This document shows positions 14,910 to 23,910 of a DNA stretch of 26,872 nucleotides, one piece after another (within the stretch, counting starts at the first letter, position 1; every line of letters begins with the position of its first letter). The notes beneath the pieces were generated by a model. It ran no database searches. It was not told where the DNA came from and was given only the letters and a program-made list of their open reading frames with translations. A program made the translations under genes and the position numbers. Source of the stretch: Marine group II euryarchaeote REDSEA-S43_B8 (GTDB lineage: Archaea; Thermoplasmatota; Poseidoniia; Poseidoniales; Thalassarchaeaceae). The stretch is taken from positions 6,313-33,184 of the forward strand of contig LUSA01000041.1 in NCBI GenBank assembly GCA_001629235.1, written 5' to 3'.

Positions 14910-16256
14910 GTGTTCCGGCGTGTGTTAGTCGCCAATCGAGGGGAGATAGCCCTCCGAGTTGTCCGTTCTTTGAGAGAATTGGGGATTGAATCAGTAGTTA
15001 TCCATGGAAGAGAAGATCGGATGTCTCTCCCCGTTAGACTTGCCGATGAAGGTTTTTACATTCCAAGGGAAGACCCACTTGCTTCATATCTGGACATTGA
15101 GGCTATCGTTTCTGCAGCAAAAGAAGTTGGTGCCGATGCAGTACATCCTGGGTACGGATTTCTGTCGGAAAATGCTACATTTGCTCAGCTTCTATCAGAA
15201 GAAGGAATTACATTCATTGGTCCTTCGCCAGAGTCACTTAGACTTCTGGGAGACAAAATTGCTGCTAGAGAAGCCATGTCAAAGGCAGGAATACCTGTAG
15301 CAAAGGGAACGGAAGAACCCATAACGGACAATGAAGAGGCTTTGGAAATTGCATCAAAGATTGGATTTCCTTTAATGATCAAAGCCGCTTCTGGCGGAGG
15401 TGGGATTGGGATGCAGATAGTCCATGAAGAATCTGAATTCAAATCCGCCCTGAGATTATGTCAAGGTAGGGCTAAGTCTGCCTTCGGAGATAGCAGAGTT
15501 TTCATTGAGGAGTATGTAGATTCGGCAGAGCATATTGAATTCCAGGTTTTAGCGGATGGAAAACGTGCTATTCACTTCGGCGAACGCTTCTGCTCGATCC
15601 AAAGGCGACATCAGAAGATAATCGAGGAGGGGCCTTGGATTAGTGAGGAAGAAAGACAGGATATCGGATCTAAAGTAGTGGCTGGAGCTGAAGCCATAGG
15701 ATACCGCGGACTAGCAACCTTTGAGTTTCTCAGGAATTCAAATGGCCAATTCTACTTCATGGAGGTTAATCCCAGAGTACAAGTTGAGCATACGGTGACT
15801 GAAATGTTGACCGGAGTCGACTTGGTATCGTTGGGAATAATTGTTTCTTCGGGGGCAGATCTGCCTCTGGAACAGAACGATGTTCAAATCCAGGGTCATG
15901 CAATACAGGCACGTATCAATGCCGAGAACCCATTCACTTTGGAACCATCACCAGGGAAGATTTGGGAATGCCATTGGCCAGGAGGACCAGGAATTAGAGT
16001 AGATACCCATGGTTTTTCTGGATATGAGATGCCTGAAGCATTCGATTCGCTGCTAGCAAAGATAATTTCTTGGGCCCCAGATAGGGAAAGGGCAATTGCA
16101 AGGTTGGACTCCGCACTTGAAGAGACCATTCTATTGGGTGTCGACTCACTGATACCCCTGCATAGAGCGATTTTAATCGATGAAGACTTCATGGAAAGAA
16201 AGATTACAACAGACTATCTGGAAACTCATGCAGATTTATTGGTCGGCGGTGGTTAG
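14910..16256 (+). CDS. accC: Biotin carboxylase subunit of an acyl-CoA carboxylase
   Basis: This 448-residue protein carboxylates biotin on a carrier protein using ATP and bicarbonate, the first half-reaction of acetyl- or propionyl-CoA carboxylase. The fold order is complete: RRVLVANRGEIALRVVRSL (3-21), VHPGYGFLSENATFA, the ATP-grasp glycine loop KAASGGGGIGMQ, ERFCSIQRRHQKIIEE, the metal-binding FYFMEVNPRVQVEHTVTE and QGHAIQARINAENP. Length equals the stand-alone biotin carboxylase, so no biotin-carrier domain is fused; carrier and carboxyltransferase subunits must be elsewhere. GTG at 14910 is used. The PfkB kinase gene begins in the base right after its stop. In archaea such carboxylases usually act on propionyl-CoA and acetyl-CoA, for anaplerosis or propionate use, since archaeal membranes do not need fatty acids. 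Confidence 0.92.
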   Translation: MFRRVLVANRGEIALRVVRSLRELGIESVVIHGREDRMSLPVRLADEGFYIPREDPLASYLDIEAIVSAAKEVGADAVHPGYGFLSENATFAQLLSEEGITFIGPSPESLRLLGDKIAAREAMSKAGIPVAKGTEEPITDNEEALEIASKIGFPLMIKAASGGGGIGMQIVHEESEFKSALRLCQGRAKSAFGDSRVFIEEYVDSAEHIEFQVLADGKRAIHFGERFCSIQRRHQKIIEEGPWISEEERQDIGSKVVAGAEAIGYRGLATFEFLRNSNGQFYFMEVNPRVQVEHTVTEMLTGVDLVSLGIIVSSGADLPLEQNDVQIQGHAIQARINAENPFTLEPSPGKIWECHWPGGPGIRVDTHGFSGYEMPEAFDSLLAKIISWAPDRERAIARLDSALEETILLGVDSLIPLHRAILIDEDFMERKITTDYLETHADLLVGGG

Positions 16257-17222
16257 TTGGACTTGGTAATAGTCGGCAGTATGGGTTATGATGACATAGA
16301 AACTCCTGTTGCTACGGGGTCAGATATACTGGGAGGTTCCGCAGTTCATGCTGGGGTTTCAGCTTCCTTTCACCTTCCAAAGACTCCAGAAGGAATTTGT
16401 AGAGTTGGAATGGTTGCCCCAGTTGGAATGGATTTCTCAGATTCCCATCAAAGAAAACTAGAGGAATTGGGAATTGACTTCTCAGGAGTAGCCAAATTGC
16501 CAGGGAAAACATTTCGATGGTCAGGAAGATACTCGGGTTCAATGGACAATGTTGAGACAATTTCCACCGAGGTAAATGTTCTAGGAGACTTTTCTCCAGA
16601 AATTCCAGAACAATGGAGATCTCCTAGGGTTTTATTCTGTGCCAATACTCATCCGTCCTCCCAGGTATCCGTTCTGGATCAATGTCCAGAATCTGAGATT
16701 ACGGCAATTGATACCTTCATGCTATGGATTGAGACAGAGTTTTCCGAACTTTCAACGGCTCTAAGGAAGTCAGACTTGGCCATTCTAAACGAAGAAGAAG
16801 TATGTGCAATATCCGGTGAAGAATTCTTCATGAATGCGATAGACCCGATTTTATCTGGAGCCTGCCTACATGGAGGCGAATCTGCAGGTAGAGGCCCTAG
16901 AGGTCTGGTAATCAAAAGAGGCTCTTCGGGGGTTTTCGCCCATCTGCCTTGCGGGATTATATCTCTACCATCATATCCACTTAGTGAACTGGTAGATCCT
17001 ACTGGATGCGGAGACTCCTTTGCTGGAGCGCTATTAGCCCATATTTCTGGAAGGAAGGGTGTCATGAACGACCTAGAATCAATGAGGGCAGCAATGATCC
17101 ATGCGACTGTTACTTCTTCGTTCACTATCCAGGGGCTAGGTACTGACAATCTCCAGGGATTGGAGAGGGGCCTTTACCATGCCCGAATGGATAGATATCG
17201 AAGGATTGTCGGACTCAGTTAG
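16257..17222 (+). CDS. PfkB/ribokinase-family sugar kinase
   Basis: This 321-residue protein is a carbohydrate kinase of the ribokinase fold. GGSAVHAGVSAS (27-38) is the N-terminal substrate-binding motif, LAILNEEEVCAISG a middle motif and VDPTGCGDSFAGALLAHISG the C-terminal anion hole with the catalytic aspartate (D in GCGDSF). The substrate, which may be a sugar, nucleoside or sugar phosphate, cannot be read from sequence. TTG at 16257 is the start and abuts the stop of the biotin carboxylase gene without a spacer, so translation is probably coupled. The gene is tail-to-tail with the next minus-strand gene, sharing four bases (17219-17222). Confidence 0.85.
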   Translation: MDLVIVGSMGYDDIETPVATGSDILGGSAVHAGVSASFHLPKTPEGICRVGMVAPVGMDFSDSHQRKLEELGIDFSGVAKLPGKTFRWSGRYSGSMDNVETISTEVNVLGDFSPEIPEQWRSPRVLFCANTHPSSQVSVLDQCPESEITAIDTFMLWIETEFSELSTALRKSDLAILNEEEVCAISGEEFFMNAIDPILSGACLHGGESAGRGPRGLVIKRGSSGVFAHLPCGIISLPSYPLSELVDPTGCGDSFAGALLAHISGRKGVMNDLESMRAAMIHATVTSSFTIQGLGTDNLQGLERGLYHARMDRYRRIVGLS

Positions 17223-18871
17223 CCTAATCTTCTGAGTCCGGGCAGAGGATTTGGATCGTCTCTTGATGAAGTAGGTTTTAGTTGACTGAACTTCAATGAG
17301 TCATTCGGACCATCAATCGTTACTGCATTCTCGTTCCTTTCACCAGAAAGATTCCTAACAATAGAATCTAACTTATCCTTGGCAGTAGAAGAACCAATAT
17401 TTGTATTTCTCATTGTTCGTATACGAGAAGTCAACTCAGCTTGATGATCCTGATCACTCCTCAATCTCATATGCTGCGAAGTCTGGAATCTTTCAGTCTC
17501 AATCTCTGAACTAGTCCTCTTCCCAGACACTCTCCCATCTAGAGAACTACTAGGACTCAAGAGTCTCGAAAGCCATCCTCCTCCGGACGAGCCTCTTCTA
17601 CGGATGGATTTTGTCGTCCCGGTTCCAGACATTGTAGAAGCTAGTTTGTTCAGTGCTGGATAATCTTCTAAGTTTGTAGTCTGAATCCCTAACTCACTGG
17701 ATCTGCGACTCCTCAATTCTTGCCTGGCTCTTGCTTTTCGAACAACACCGGCTCTACATTCCTGTCTCACTGCTTCATCAGTAGGTGGCGGAAGTAATGC
17801 TCCGGAGTAAGGCTCTGATGGAGCACCAAACTCTTCATGAGCTCGCTTAATCATTTGAGCGCTTGATTGCAGTTTATCGACTTCCTGAACAGCGACTACA
17901 TCTCGATCAAAGTCGAATAACCCCATGTCGTTTCCTACACTTTCGGTACTTGCTTCACTGTCGAAAAGCCCACCTGGAGCAAACATGTCCAGGCCCTTGG
18001 CTGCATCTGAGAATGCCGTGTCTATCCTGTTATCAGAAATACTGGGTTCTTCCTTCTCCTGATACCAATTAGGAGCCTCTGTCACGCCCCAGGCTCTCTC
18101 GTAAGCATTCTGCTTCGTAGATGAACTGGACTGTTGGGATTGGCTCGCTTCTCTAATTTCACGCTCTCTGTCTTCTTCGGGTTCGGAAAAATCCACAACT
18201 GTGGGAAAACCGAAAAGATCAGACTTCTCTTCGGTACCAAATCCAGTTTCGGCTTGCAAATCTTCCTTCCTTTCCTGAGCAAGGTCCATCGGAGGGAAGT
18301 ATTCAGGAAGAGAAACTTGTGACTGTTGGCCTAATTGACCAGTTGCATCCCTTATTGACGGAAAAACTGGAACCTCAGACTCAAGATTCTCTAGACCTAA
18401 CAAAGCCTCCTCTATGGGGCTTCCATGTCGAACTCTATCTACGATTAGGCAAAGTTTCAGGAGGTTTGATTCACTTCCTGAAACTAAGTGCCTATCTCCC
18501 GAACCAGTTTCTATTGCTAGAATCGAGTAACGAGAAACTACATTTGCGAGAATAATTGATGCTCCAGTTCCAACCGCCAACCAACTAATCGGTGCAACAA
18601 TTGTTGTGATGCCTAGATAAATCGCAATCAATCCCAGAAGTATCGATCCAGAGGGTAGCATAGGTATCTTCAGATGCCTCATTCTATCTATTGCACTCAA
18701 GTCGAGTCTTACTCCCTTTCCATCGAATCTTTCTATGGTTAGCTGTCGCTCGGTAATCAATGCGCAGAACTTCCCTCTCGCTCCGACTAAGTAGAGGCCA
18801 CCGACTAACTCGGCACGCCTCTTCTCAGTCGGGCCCATAGGCCCGGCTAATCCCATCCGAGCCTTGAGCAT
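17219..18871 (-). CDS. Membrane-anchored protein with PH-like N-terminus and long polar tail
   Basis: This 550-residue protein is not assigned to a family. Residues about 27-66 are strand-rich (ARGKFCALITERQLTIERF, then VRLDLSAIDRMRHLKI) and residues 110-155 resume with strands and a helix; between them sits a hydrophobic hairpin of two membrane helices (about 72-111). This layout resembles bacterial PH-like domains interrupted by membrane helices. From residue 170 onward the chain is polar, rich in Ser, Glu, Gln and Arg, with a few hydrophobic patches (LDMFAPGGLFD, MGLFDFD, GGWLSRLLS) and little predicted fold. It would lie in the cytoplasm as a flexible tail. The start is near 18871. A thioesterase gene lies 82 bases upstream on the same strand. 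Confidence 0.72.
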   Translation of the reverse strand: MLKARMGLAGPMGPTEKRRAELVGGLYLVGARGKFCALITERQLTIERFDGKGVRLDLSAIDRMRHLKIPMLPSGSILLGLIAIYLGITTIVAPISWLAVGTGASIILANVVSRYSILAIETGSGDRHLVSGSESNLLKLCLIVDRVRHGSPIEEALLGLENLESEVPVFPSIRDATGQLGQQSQVSLPEYFPPMDLAQERKEDLQAETGFGTEEKSDLFGFPTVVDFSEPEEDREREIREASQSQQSSSSTKQNAYERAWGVTEAPNWYQEKEEPSISDNRIDTAFSDAAKGLDMFAPGGLFDSEASTESVGNDMGLFDFDRDVVAVQEVDKLQSSAQMIKRAHEEFGAPSEPYSGALLPPPTDEAVRQECRAGVVRKARARQELRSRRSSELGIQTTNLEDYPALNKLASTMSGTGTTKSIRRRGSSGGGWLSRLLSPSSSLDGRVSGKRTSSEIETERFQTSQHMRLRSDQDHQAELTSRIRTMRNTNIGSSTAKDKLDSIVRNLSGERNENAVTIDGPNDSLKFSQLKPTSSRDDPNPLPGLRRLG

Positions 18872-18953
18872 CCAATCTAAGGTATAAGCACATGGTAAGT
18901 TATGAACTAAATTTGTATTAGTTCTGAGCCCTTCTAATTATGCCGAATTTCCA

Positions 18954-19430
18954 TTAACGCATAGCATCTCTAGCTTCGGATGCTAACTCCCACATCTTTC
19001 TTTCATCATCGGTTTGAGGTTCAAATTGTGGAATCTCTACAGGTTTCATTGACTCATCAATTGCCACCATAAAGAAGAATCCCGAGCAGATCTCTTCACC
19101 AACCCAGTCAGATCGTGAAAGTCTACATGAGGTAACATGTGCCCCAACGGTCCTCGGTGAAGTCCAAACAACTCTCGCTGTTGTTCTAATAATATCTCCT
19201 TGGAATGCAGGCCTCTTGAATTTTAGAGCATCTACAGAGACAGTCACGAACACCTTGTGTGCAAACTTCGAGGCTACCATTCCTGCAGCAGTATCCATGA
19301 TCGACATTAGTCTCCCCCCAAATAGCGTATTCAAGGCATTTGTATGGCCTGGAAATACCTCATCAAGAACTACAACCGGATCATTCGAGAATGGTGAATC
19401 ATCCTCCATCAGATATCCACACAACACCAT
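18954..19430 (-). CDS. Acyl-CoA thioesterase, hotdog fold
   Basis: This protein of up to 158 residues hydrolyses an acyl-CoA to acid and CoA. It carries the YciA/ACOT-like signature PGHTNALNTLFGGRLMSIMD, then AAGMVASKFAHKVFVTVSVDALKFKRPAFQGDIIRTTARV and GAHVTS. The aspartate in MSIMD and the GG pair mark the active site of this group. The start is either ATG at 19430 or ATG at 19409; the second gives MEDDSPF and still keeps the whole domain. It fits the window's acyl-CoA theme (crotonase, biotin carboxylase, CoA synthesis). It is divergent from the TBP-like gene across an 82-base gap. The chain-length preference is unknown. Confidence 0.85.
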   Translation of the reverse strand: MVLCGYLMEDDSPFSNDPVVVLDEVFPGHTNALNTLFGGRLMSIMDTAAGMVASKFAHKVFVTVSVDALKFKRPAFQGDIIRTTARVVWTSPRTVGAHVTSCRLSRSDWVGEEICSGFFFMVAIDESMKPVEIPQFEPQTDDERKMWELASEARDAMR

Positions 19431-19512
19431 CTGCCTTGAATGCTCCAGTGTTTAGGGCACTCAAATACGAGTTTACCGCTTAATTCAATCGAGAGGTGTT
19501 ACTCGGTCAAGC

Positions 19513-20712
19513 GTGGAAGTACCAGAACTTAGGTGGAAAACTTCAGTTTTTCAAGACCCTGATGGTGGTTCTGCGATCCTATGGCCATACCTGCCCTGCG
19601 TTAGGATGCCCATGAAGATGAGACCTAGGGAGTGGGATGCATTGGCTCTACTTTCGTCTTCAGACGAACTCATTTCTCTTAGAGAAGAGGAAGAACAGGA
19701 CAAGGAGAGCCCGGGTGTTCATTTGGAATCTGCTACTGCGTCCGGCACTACATTAGGGATGCTAGTCCGCGACCTTTCCGAACTCCAATTAGAGGGGCCT
19801 GCAATCCCGGATCCCGAGAGGATCAGACTCCTTAGGCATGCAGAGAATTCTAGAGGGGGGATGCCAATCTATTCCATTGAACCCGGTATTGATGATCAAA
19901 AATGGGCAGATTGGCAATCTAGGTGGGCCGATGAGCAAGTAAGATTCAGAAATCTCATTGCTACATTTGGCAGGAATAGGAGATGGGCCAAGACACGAAT
20001 AAAGGCAATCTCCAGAATCCAGAAACCTCCATTTGCAATTCCAAATGATTTGGGAGCCGCGGCAGCAGTATGTGCTGCATGGTGGGCAGAGGAATTCATA
20101 TCCCTGACTCCTGAGCTCTCCAGAGAAAGGAATGAAAGATACGCATCAAGAATAAGGGGGGCAATCTCAAATTTAAGAGAAAGTGCAGATGGTGATTGGG
20201 GAGTCGGCGGGCCATCGCTGCTTATACCTGTTCAACAGTGCTATCTTCCCAGTCTAGAGGATAGCCTAATTGCCTGTGGGTCCGTGGAGATGAATGGGGA
20301 GTTCGCAGTGATCGAGCATCAAGACCCGCATGCACTAGTTGTCATAGATAAGGATGGCACTATTCTTATCCACGGGATCTCAAACCTAGAAGCCGCCTCG
20401 CTAATAGCAAAGGAAATCCTGCTTAGAATTGGTCTTTCAGAGAAGGGTCTAGCGCTAGAAAGTGGAGAGGTACTAGCCAGCTTCTCCATAGGGAGGGCTG
20501 TTCTTATCGGCTTGGCCGCTGAACGATTTAAGGATGCAGAGCACGATCTTAGATTGGATGCCCTCAGGATATCTGCAAAGAGGCACAATTGTACAGTTCT
20601 GTTATTCAACAATGGGAAGGGAATAGTGATGGGGCAGAATTCTCGCAAGGTTGCAGAGATGGCAGCTTCATACTGGGTCACAAGATTGAGTGAAGAAGGG
20701 GCTCTAGCGTGA
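19513..20712 (+). CDS. Protein with TBP-like C-terminal repeat, unknown function
   Basis: This 399-residue soluble protein has no known family match that I recognise. The C-terminal third has two similar segments: ALVVIDKDGTILIHGISNLE with AASLIAKEIL (about 274-303), and CTVLLFNNGKGIVMGQNSRK with VAEMAASYWVTRL (about 360-392). Each is a strand-turn-strand with GxxxxxG followed by a helix, as in the half-domains of TATA-binding protein, and they are about 87 residues apart, close to the TBP half length. The N-terminal 200 residues are helix-rich, with WADWQSRWADEQVRFRNLI and a charged stretch. GTG at 19513 is the start. The TatD-like gene starts 4 bases after its stop, suggesting an operon. 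A TBP-related fold is inference. Confidence 0.75.
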   Translation: MEVPELRWKTSVFQDPDGGSAILWPYLPCVRMPMKMRPREWDALALLSSSDELISLREEEEQDKESPGVHLESATASGTTLGMLVRDLSELQLEGPAIPDPERIRLLRHAENSRGGMPIYSIEPGIDDQKWADWQSRWADEQVRFRNLIATFGRNRRWAKTRIKAISRIQKPPFAIPNDLGAAAAVCAAWWAEEFISLTPELSRERNERYASRIRGAISNLRESADGDWGVGGPSLLIPVQQCYLPSLEDSLIACGSVEMNGEFAVIEHQDPHALVVIDKDGTILIHGISNLEAASLIAKEILLRIGLSEKGLALESGEVLASFSIGRAVLIGLAAERFKDAEHDLRLDALRISAKRHNCTVLLFNNGKGIVMGQNSRKVAEMAASYWVTRLSEEGALA

Positions 20713-20716
20713 GAAG

Positions 20717-21601
20717 ATGCTTGAGAAAGGCAAGTGGGTCGGGCCGATTATCGATCAACACATGCATCTCGATAGGACAAATTTGTTCCTAGACGCAGTA
20801 GCCGATTTCTCTAGTTCTGGCGGAACAGGAATTATGCTTGTACACAAGCCTTCATTTTCACACTCTCTTCCAGTTGATTTAGAAGGCTATAGGGAGACCT
20901 ATTCTGATACAATATCCATGGCAGATGAGGTTCGTAAAGAATTCGGATTGGGAGTTGGAGTTGTTCTCGGACCTCATCCTGTAGCATGGGAGAAGCAGAT
21001 TCCTAAATTAGGAATTGAAGCATCATCAGAACTACATCTAGAAGCAGTTAGCTTGGCTCTAGAGTACATAGATTCAGGACATGCACACTGTCTTGGTGAG
21101 GTCGGGAGGCCACATTACCCAGTCGAAGAAGAAATTTGGGAAAGAGCAAATGATCTACTTCTGGAAATTCTCTCAATGGCATCTTCATCAAGAACGTCGG
21201 TCCAGCTCCATGTTGAGGAAAATGATGAGAAAACATACAGCGAATTAAGCCAATTATGTATGTCTTCAGGAATTTCATCTGAGAGGGCAATCAGGCACTT
21301 TGCCCCTCCAAATGTTAGCGCAGATTTCACTCACGGTCTATCAGCCACAGTTAACGTGGGCAAAGGGAGCATAGAAACCATCGTAGAGACGGCCAGAGAG
21401 GCAGCATCTCCATGGGGCATGGAAACTGACTTTCTAGACGACAATAGACGCCCAGGAGCGGTCCTAGGTCCGAAAACTGTCCCTAAAAGAACTCAGGAAC
21501 TGTGTTCAAGCTTGCTTTCTGAAGGATGGAGTGAGAACGAAGTCGAATCTCTTCTGACAAAGGTTCACTCTGAATGGCCAGAATCACTCTACGGATTATG
21601 A
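20717..21601 (+). CDS. TatD-family metal-dependent hydrolase
   Basis: This 294-residue protein is an amidohydrolase-fold protein of the TatD/DNase-like group. Metal-binding motifs: IIDQHMHLD (H15, H17), GEVGRPHY (E128), LHVEE (H165), RHFAPP (H194) and GMETDFLDD (D238). TatD proteins are metal-dependent nucleases or hydrolases; many archaeal relatives have no known substrate. ATG at 20717 lies 4 bases after the preceding stop, so it is probably cotranscribed with the TBP-like gene. The C-terminus overlaps a minus-strand small membrane protein gene by 13 bases. Hydrolase assignment is good; nuclease activity is only family-based. Confidence 0.85.
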   Translation: MLEKGKWVGPIIDQHMHLDRTNLFLDAVADFSSSGGTGIMLVHKPSFSHSLPVDLEGYRETYSDTISMADEVRKEFGLGVGVVLGPHPVAWEKQIPKLGIEASSELHLEAVSLALEYIDSGHAHCLGEVGRPHYPVEEEIWERANDLLLEILSMASSSRTSVQLHVEENDEKTYSELSQLCMSSGISSERAIRHFAPPNVSADFTHGLSATVNVGKGSIETIVETAREAASPWGMETDFLDDNRRPGAVLGPKTVPKRTQELCSSLLSEGWSENEVESLLTKVHSEWPESLYGL

Positions 21602-21792
21602 TGAAATCTAATCTTTGGAGTAAATATCAACACGCACCCAATTGTGAAAATAACTACTGACAAAACCAAGAAACTAAACTCGCCAAATGGGAACTCCACT
21701 ACGGCAGACTCTACTCCCATCCTCCATAAAGGGCCATTTATTGGCAGAAATAGTACTACAAGTAAAATCCCAAACCTCTGCCTTAGAATCAT
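21589..21792 (-). CDS. Small two-helix membrane protein
   Basis: This 67-residue frame has two hydrophobic segments (about 8-20, FGILLVVLFLPIN, and 38-58, EFSFLVLSVVIFTIGCVLIF) joined by an acidic loop and ending with a positive tail. The composition is that of an inner-membrane protein rather than a random frame. It is convergent to, and overlaps by 13 bases, the TatD-like gene. No family is recognised and no partner lies next to it other than the tRNA on the other side. Confidence 0.5.
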   Translation of the reverse strand: MILRQRFGILLVVLFLPINGPLWRMGVESAVVEFPFGEFSFLVLSVVIFTIGCVLIFTPKIRFHHNP

Positions 21793-21874
21793 ACCCCATC
21801 GTGAGGGTATCTACTTTTGAATTTCCTCGGCCGACCGAATCCGTTTAGAGATGCCATACTCTCGGCCAATGTAA

Positions 21875-21949
21875 GCGCCTGTAGTGAAGGGGTTATCACA
21901 AGAGGTTTCCAACCTCTTGTCCCGGGTTCGAATCCCGGCGGGCGCACCA
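21875..21949 (+). tRNA. tRNA-Gly (anticodon UCC), CCA encoded
   Basis: A full cloverleaf is seen. Acceptor GCGCCTG pairs with CGGGCGC, the D stem GTGA/TCAC, the anticodon stem AGAGG/CCTCT with loop TTTCCAA (anticodon TCC, read as UCC) and the T stem CCGGG/CCCGG with loop TTCGAAT. The variable loop is TGTC. The discriminator is A and CCA (21947-21949) is encoded. It reads GGA and possibly GGG codons. An AT-rich TTTAGAGA about 30 bases upstream could be its TATA element. Confidence 0.95.
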
Positions 21950-22012
21950 TCACAAGGATTAGTTTAGTTTAATGACTGAAGCATTGAAACACCAGCCGCT
22001 TTTCGAAATGAT

Positions 22013-23908
22013 ATGAACTCAAGTGGAGGGGCTGAAGTCACTGGAGTGACATCAATCAGCAAGGACAACTCCGATCAGACGGACGATCGTCAGATAGTAG
22101 GAAGGAAGATCTGGAGAATATTCCCGTACGTTAAGAAATACTGGAAAAGTGCTGTCGGCGGAATAGCCGCGAACGCCGGAGCGCGGGCATTCGACTTGAT
22201 CCCCTTCATCGCCATAGGAATGGCAGCCGACTATTACCAATCTGGAACCTTTACTAGTGAAAGAGTGGAGAGAATAATGACCTCAGATCTAATTCCAACT
22301 CTGGGCCCAATTGAATCCGAGGAGTTAGGCTTCGGATTATTGATTCTTTCATGCTTCACTTTCTTAGCAATATTTCAGGGCCTCAGCAACCAACTCTGGC
22401 AAGCGACCGCGTACAGGGCCCAGCATGACATTAGAATGGATGCGACTCAGTCACTGATGTCCATGGAGGCATCCTATTTCGAGACTAGGCAGACGGGAAA
22501 TCTGATGTCCGTACTATCTGCTGATGTTGCACAATTGGAGGACATCATTTCGGATGCCAGTACCAGCATCATTAGAATTGCAATCACTTTTTCAACTGCT
22601 TTTGCGATAATGTTCTGGATGTCTCCCAAGCTTGCTGTGATTCTCTTCACGCCTCTAATCATCATAGTTCCCATGGTGGTTTGGTTCTCTACAAGGGTAC
22701 AGCGCAAGTATCGAAAGCAGAGAGAGAGTACTGGGGGGATAGTAGCTATTCTGGAGAATGTTCTTTCTGGAATTACTGTCGTGCAGGCTTACAATGCAAA
22801 GGAGTTCGAGAGATCTAGGATTGACATTCAGAGTGGAAACTACAGAGACATGGCTATTCAGGCTGCATTTATCAGGAATCGATTCATTCCTGGCATATAC
22901 GTAGTTGCAGGGATTTCCTTTGGCCTTCTGGTATCTGCAGGAGGCTGGATAATGGCATCAGAAGAGATTACTGTTGGCCAATTCGTCACCTTCTTACTAA
23001 TTTCGACCAGAATGACAATGCCGATGTTTATCCTAGGGATGCTACTCAACCAATTACAGAAAGGCGAGGCTGCATCCAAGAGAGTATTCGCAATAATCGA
23101 TTTAGAACCATCAATATTTGACAAAGAGGGAGCCGTCCCTCTGGAATCCCCAATCACCTCGATAAGATTCGAAACTGTCTCTTTCGCATATCCTTCTTCA
23201 GATTCCAATGTCCTAAACGACATCAACTTCTCTGCCACTTCTGGCGAATTCTTGGGAGTAATGGGCCATACCGGAGCGGGAAAGAGTACAATTCTGAAAC
23301 TAGTTGAGCGATTCTACGAACCCCAGAGCGGACGCGTTCTAATCAATGGTACAGACATCAACGAGTTCCAGATAGAGTCAGTAAGGGCTAGGATAGGTTT
23401 CGTCTCTCAAGACCCATTCCTGTTTTTCGGAAGTATAAGGGACAATGTGGCCTATGCCCGCGATTGCTCGGATGAGGAGATCGATCACGCTTTAGACGCA
23501 GCAGGGGCTCTAGAGTTCGTCTCTCAACTCTCAGAAGGAATTGATACAATGGTAGGAGACAGGGGAGTCATGCTTTCTGGTGGTCAGAGGGCACGGATCA
23601 GTCTAGCAAGAGCCTTGCTCAATGATCCCGATTTGTTGATTCTCGATGAGGCAAGTGCGGCTTTAGATGCAGAAACGGAAAAGAGGATTCAAGAATCGTT
23701 ATTCGGCAGCTCAAACGGTGGTAAGAAGAGAATTACAATTGCAGTCGCTCACAGACTAGCCACAATCAGAAATGCCGACGAGATCGTTGCCATGGTTGAC
23801 GGCGCAATAGTTGAGAGGGGCACACACGAAGAACTGATTTCCAGTAAAAATGTCTACGCGTCTCAGTGGTCAATACAGACGGGGGAACTAGGTTCAGCGG
23901 AGGGCTGA
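22013..23908 (+). CDS. ABC exporter, fused membrane and ATPase domains
   Basis: This 631-residue half-transporter has the MsbA/multidrug layout. Residues about 40-345 form the membrane domain with some six helices; QTGNLMSVLSADVAQLEDI and LENVLSGITVVQAYNAKEFE are typical coupling and intracellular-loop segments. From about 385 the ATPase follows: Walker A GHTGAGKST (near 418), Q-loop VSQDPFLFFGSIRDNV, signature MLSGGQRARISLARALL (near 521), Walker B LLILDEASAALD (near 542) and the switch histidine AHRLATIRNADEI (near 580). All catalytic residues are intact. It probably works as a homodimer exporting lipid, peptide or drug; the substrate is not readable. Start ATG at 22013 follows the tRNA by 63 bases. 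The next gene begins 2 bases after its stop, so an operon is likely. Confidence 0.93.
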   Translation: MNSSGGAEVTGVTSISKDNSDQTDDRQIVGRKIWRIFPYVKKYWKSAVGGIAANAGARAFDLIPFIAIGMAADYYQSGTFTSERVERIMTSDLIPTLGPIESEELGFGLLILSCFTFLAIFQGLSNQLWQATAYRAQHDIRMDATQSLMSMEASYFETRQTGNLMSVLSADVAQLEDIISDASTSIIRIAITFSTAFAIMFWMSPKLAVILFTPLIIIVPMVVWFSTRVQRKYRKQRESTGGIVAILENVLSGITVVQAYNAKEFERSRIDIQSGNYRDMAIQAAFIRNRFIPGIYVVAGISFGLLVSAGGWIMASEEITVGQFVTFLLISTRMTMPMFILGMLLNQLQKGEAASKRVFAIIDLEPSIFDKEGAVPLESPITSIRFETVSFAYPSSDSNVLNDINFSATSGEFLGVMGHTGAGKSTILKLVERFYEPQSGRVLINGTDINEFQIESVRARIGFVSQDPFLFFGSIRDNVAYARDCSDEEIDHALDAAGALEFVSQLSEGIDTMVGDRGVMLSGGQRARISLARALLNDPDLLILDEASAALDAETEKRIQESLFGSSNGGKKRITIAVAHRLATIRNADEIVAMVDGAIVERGTHEELISSKNVYASQWSIQTGELGSAEG

Positions 23909-23910
23909 CC

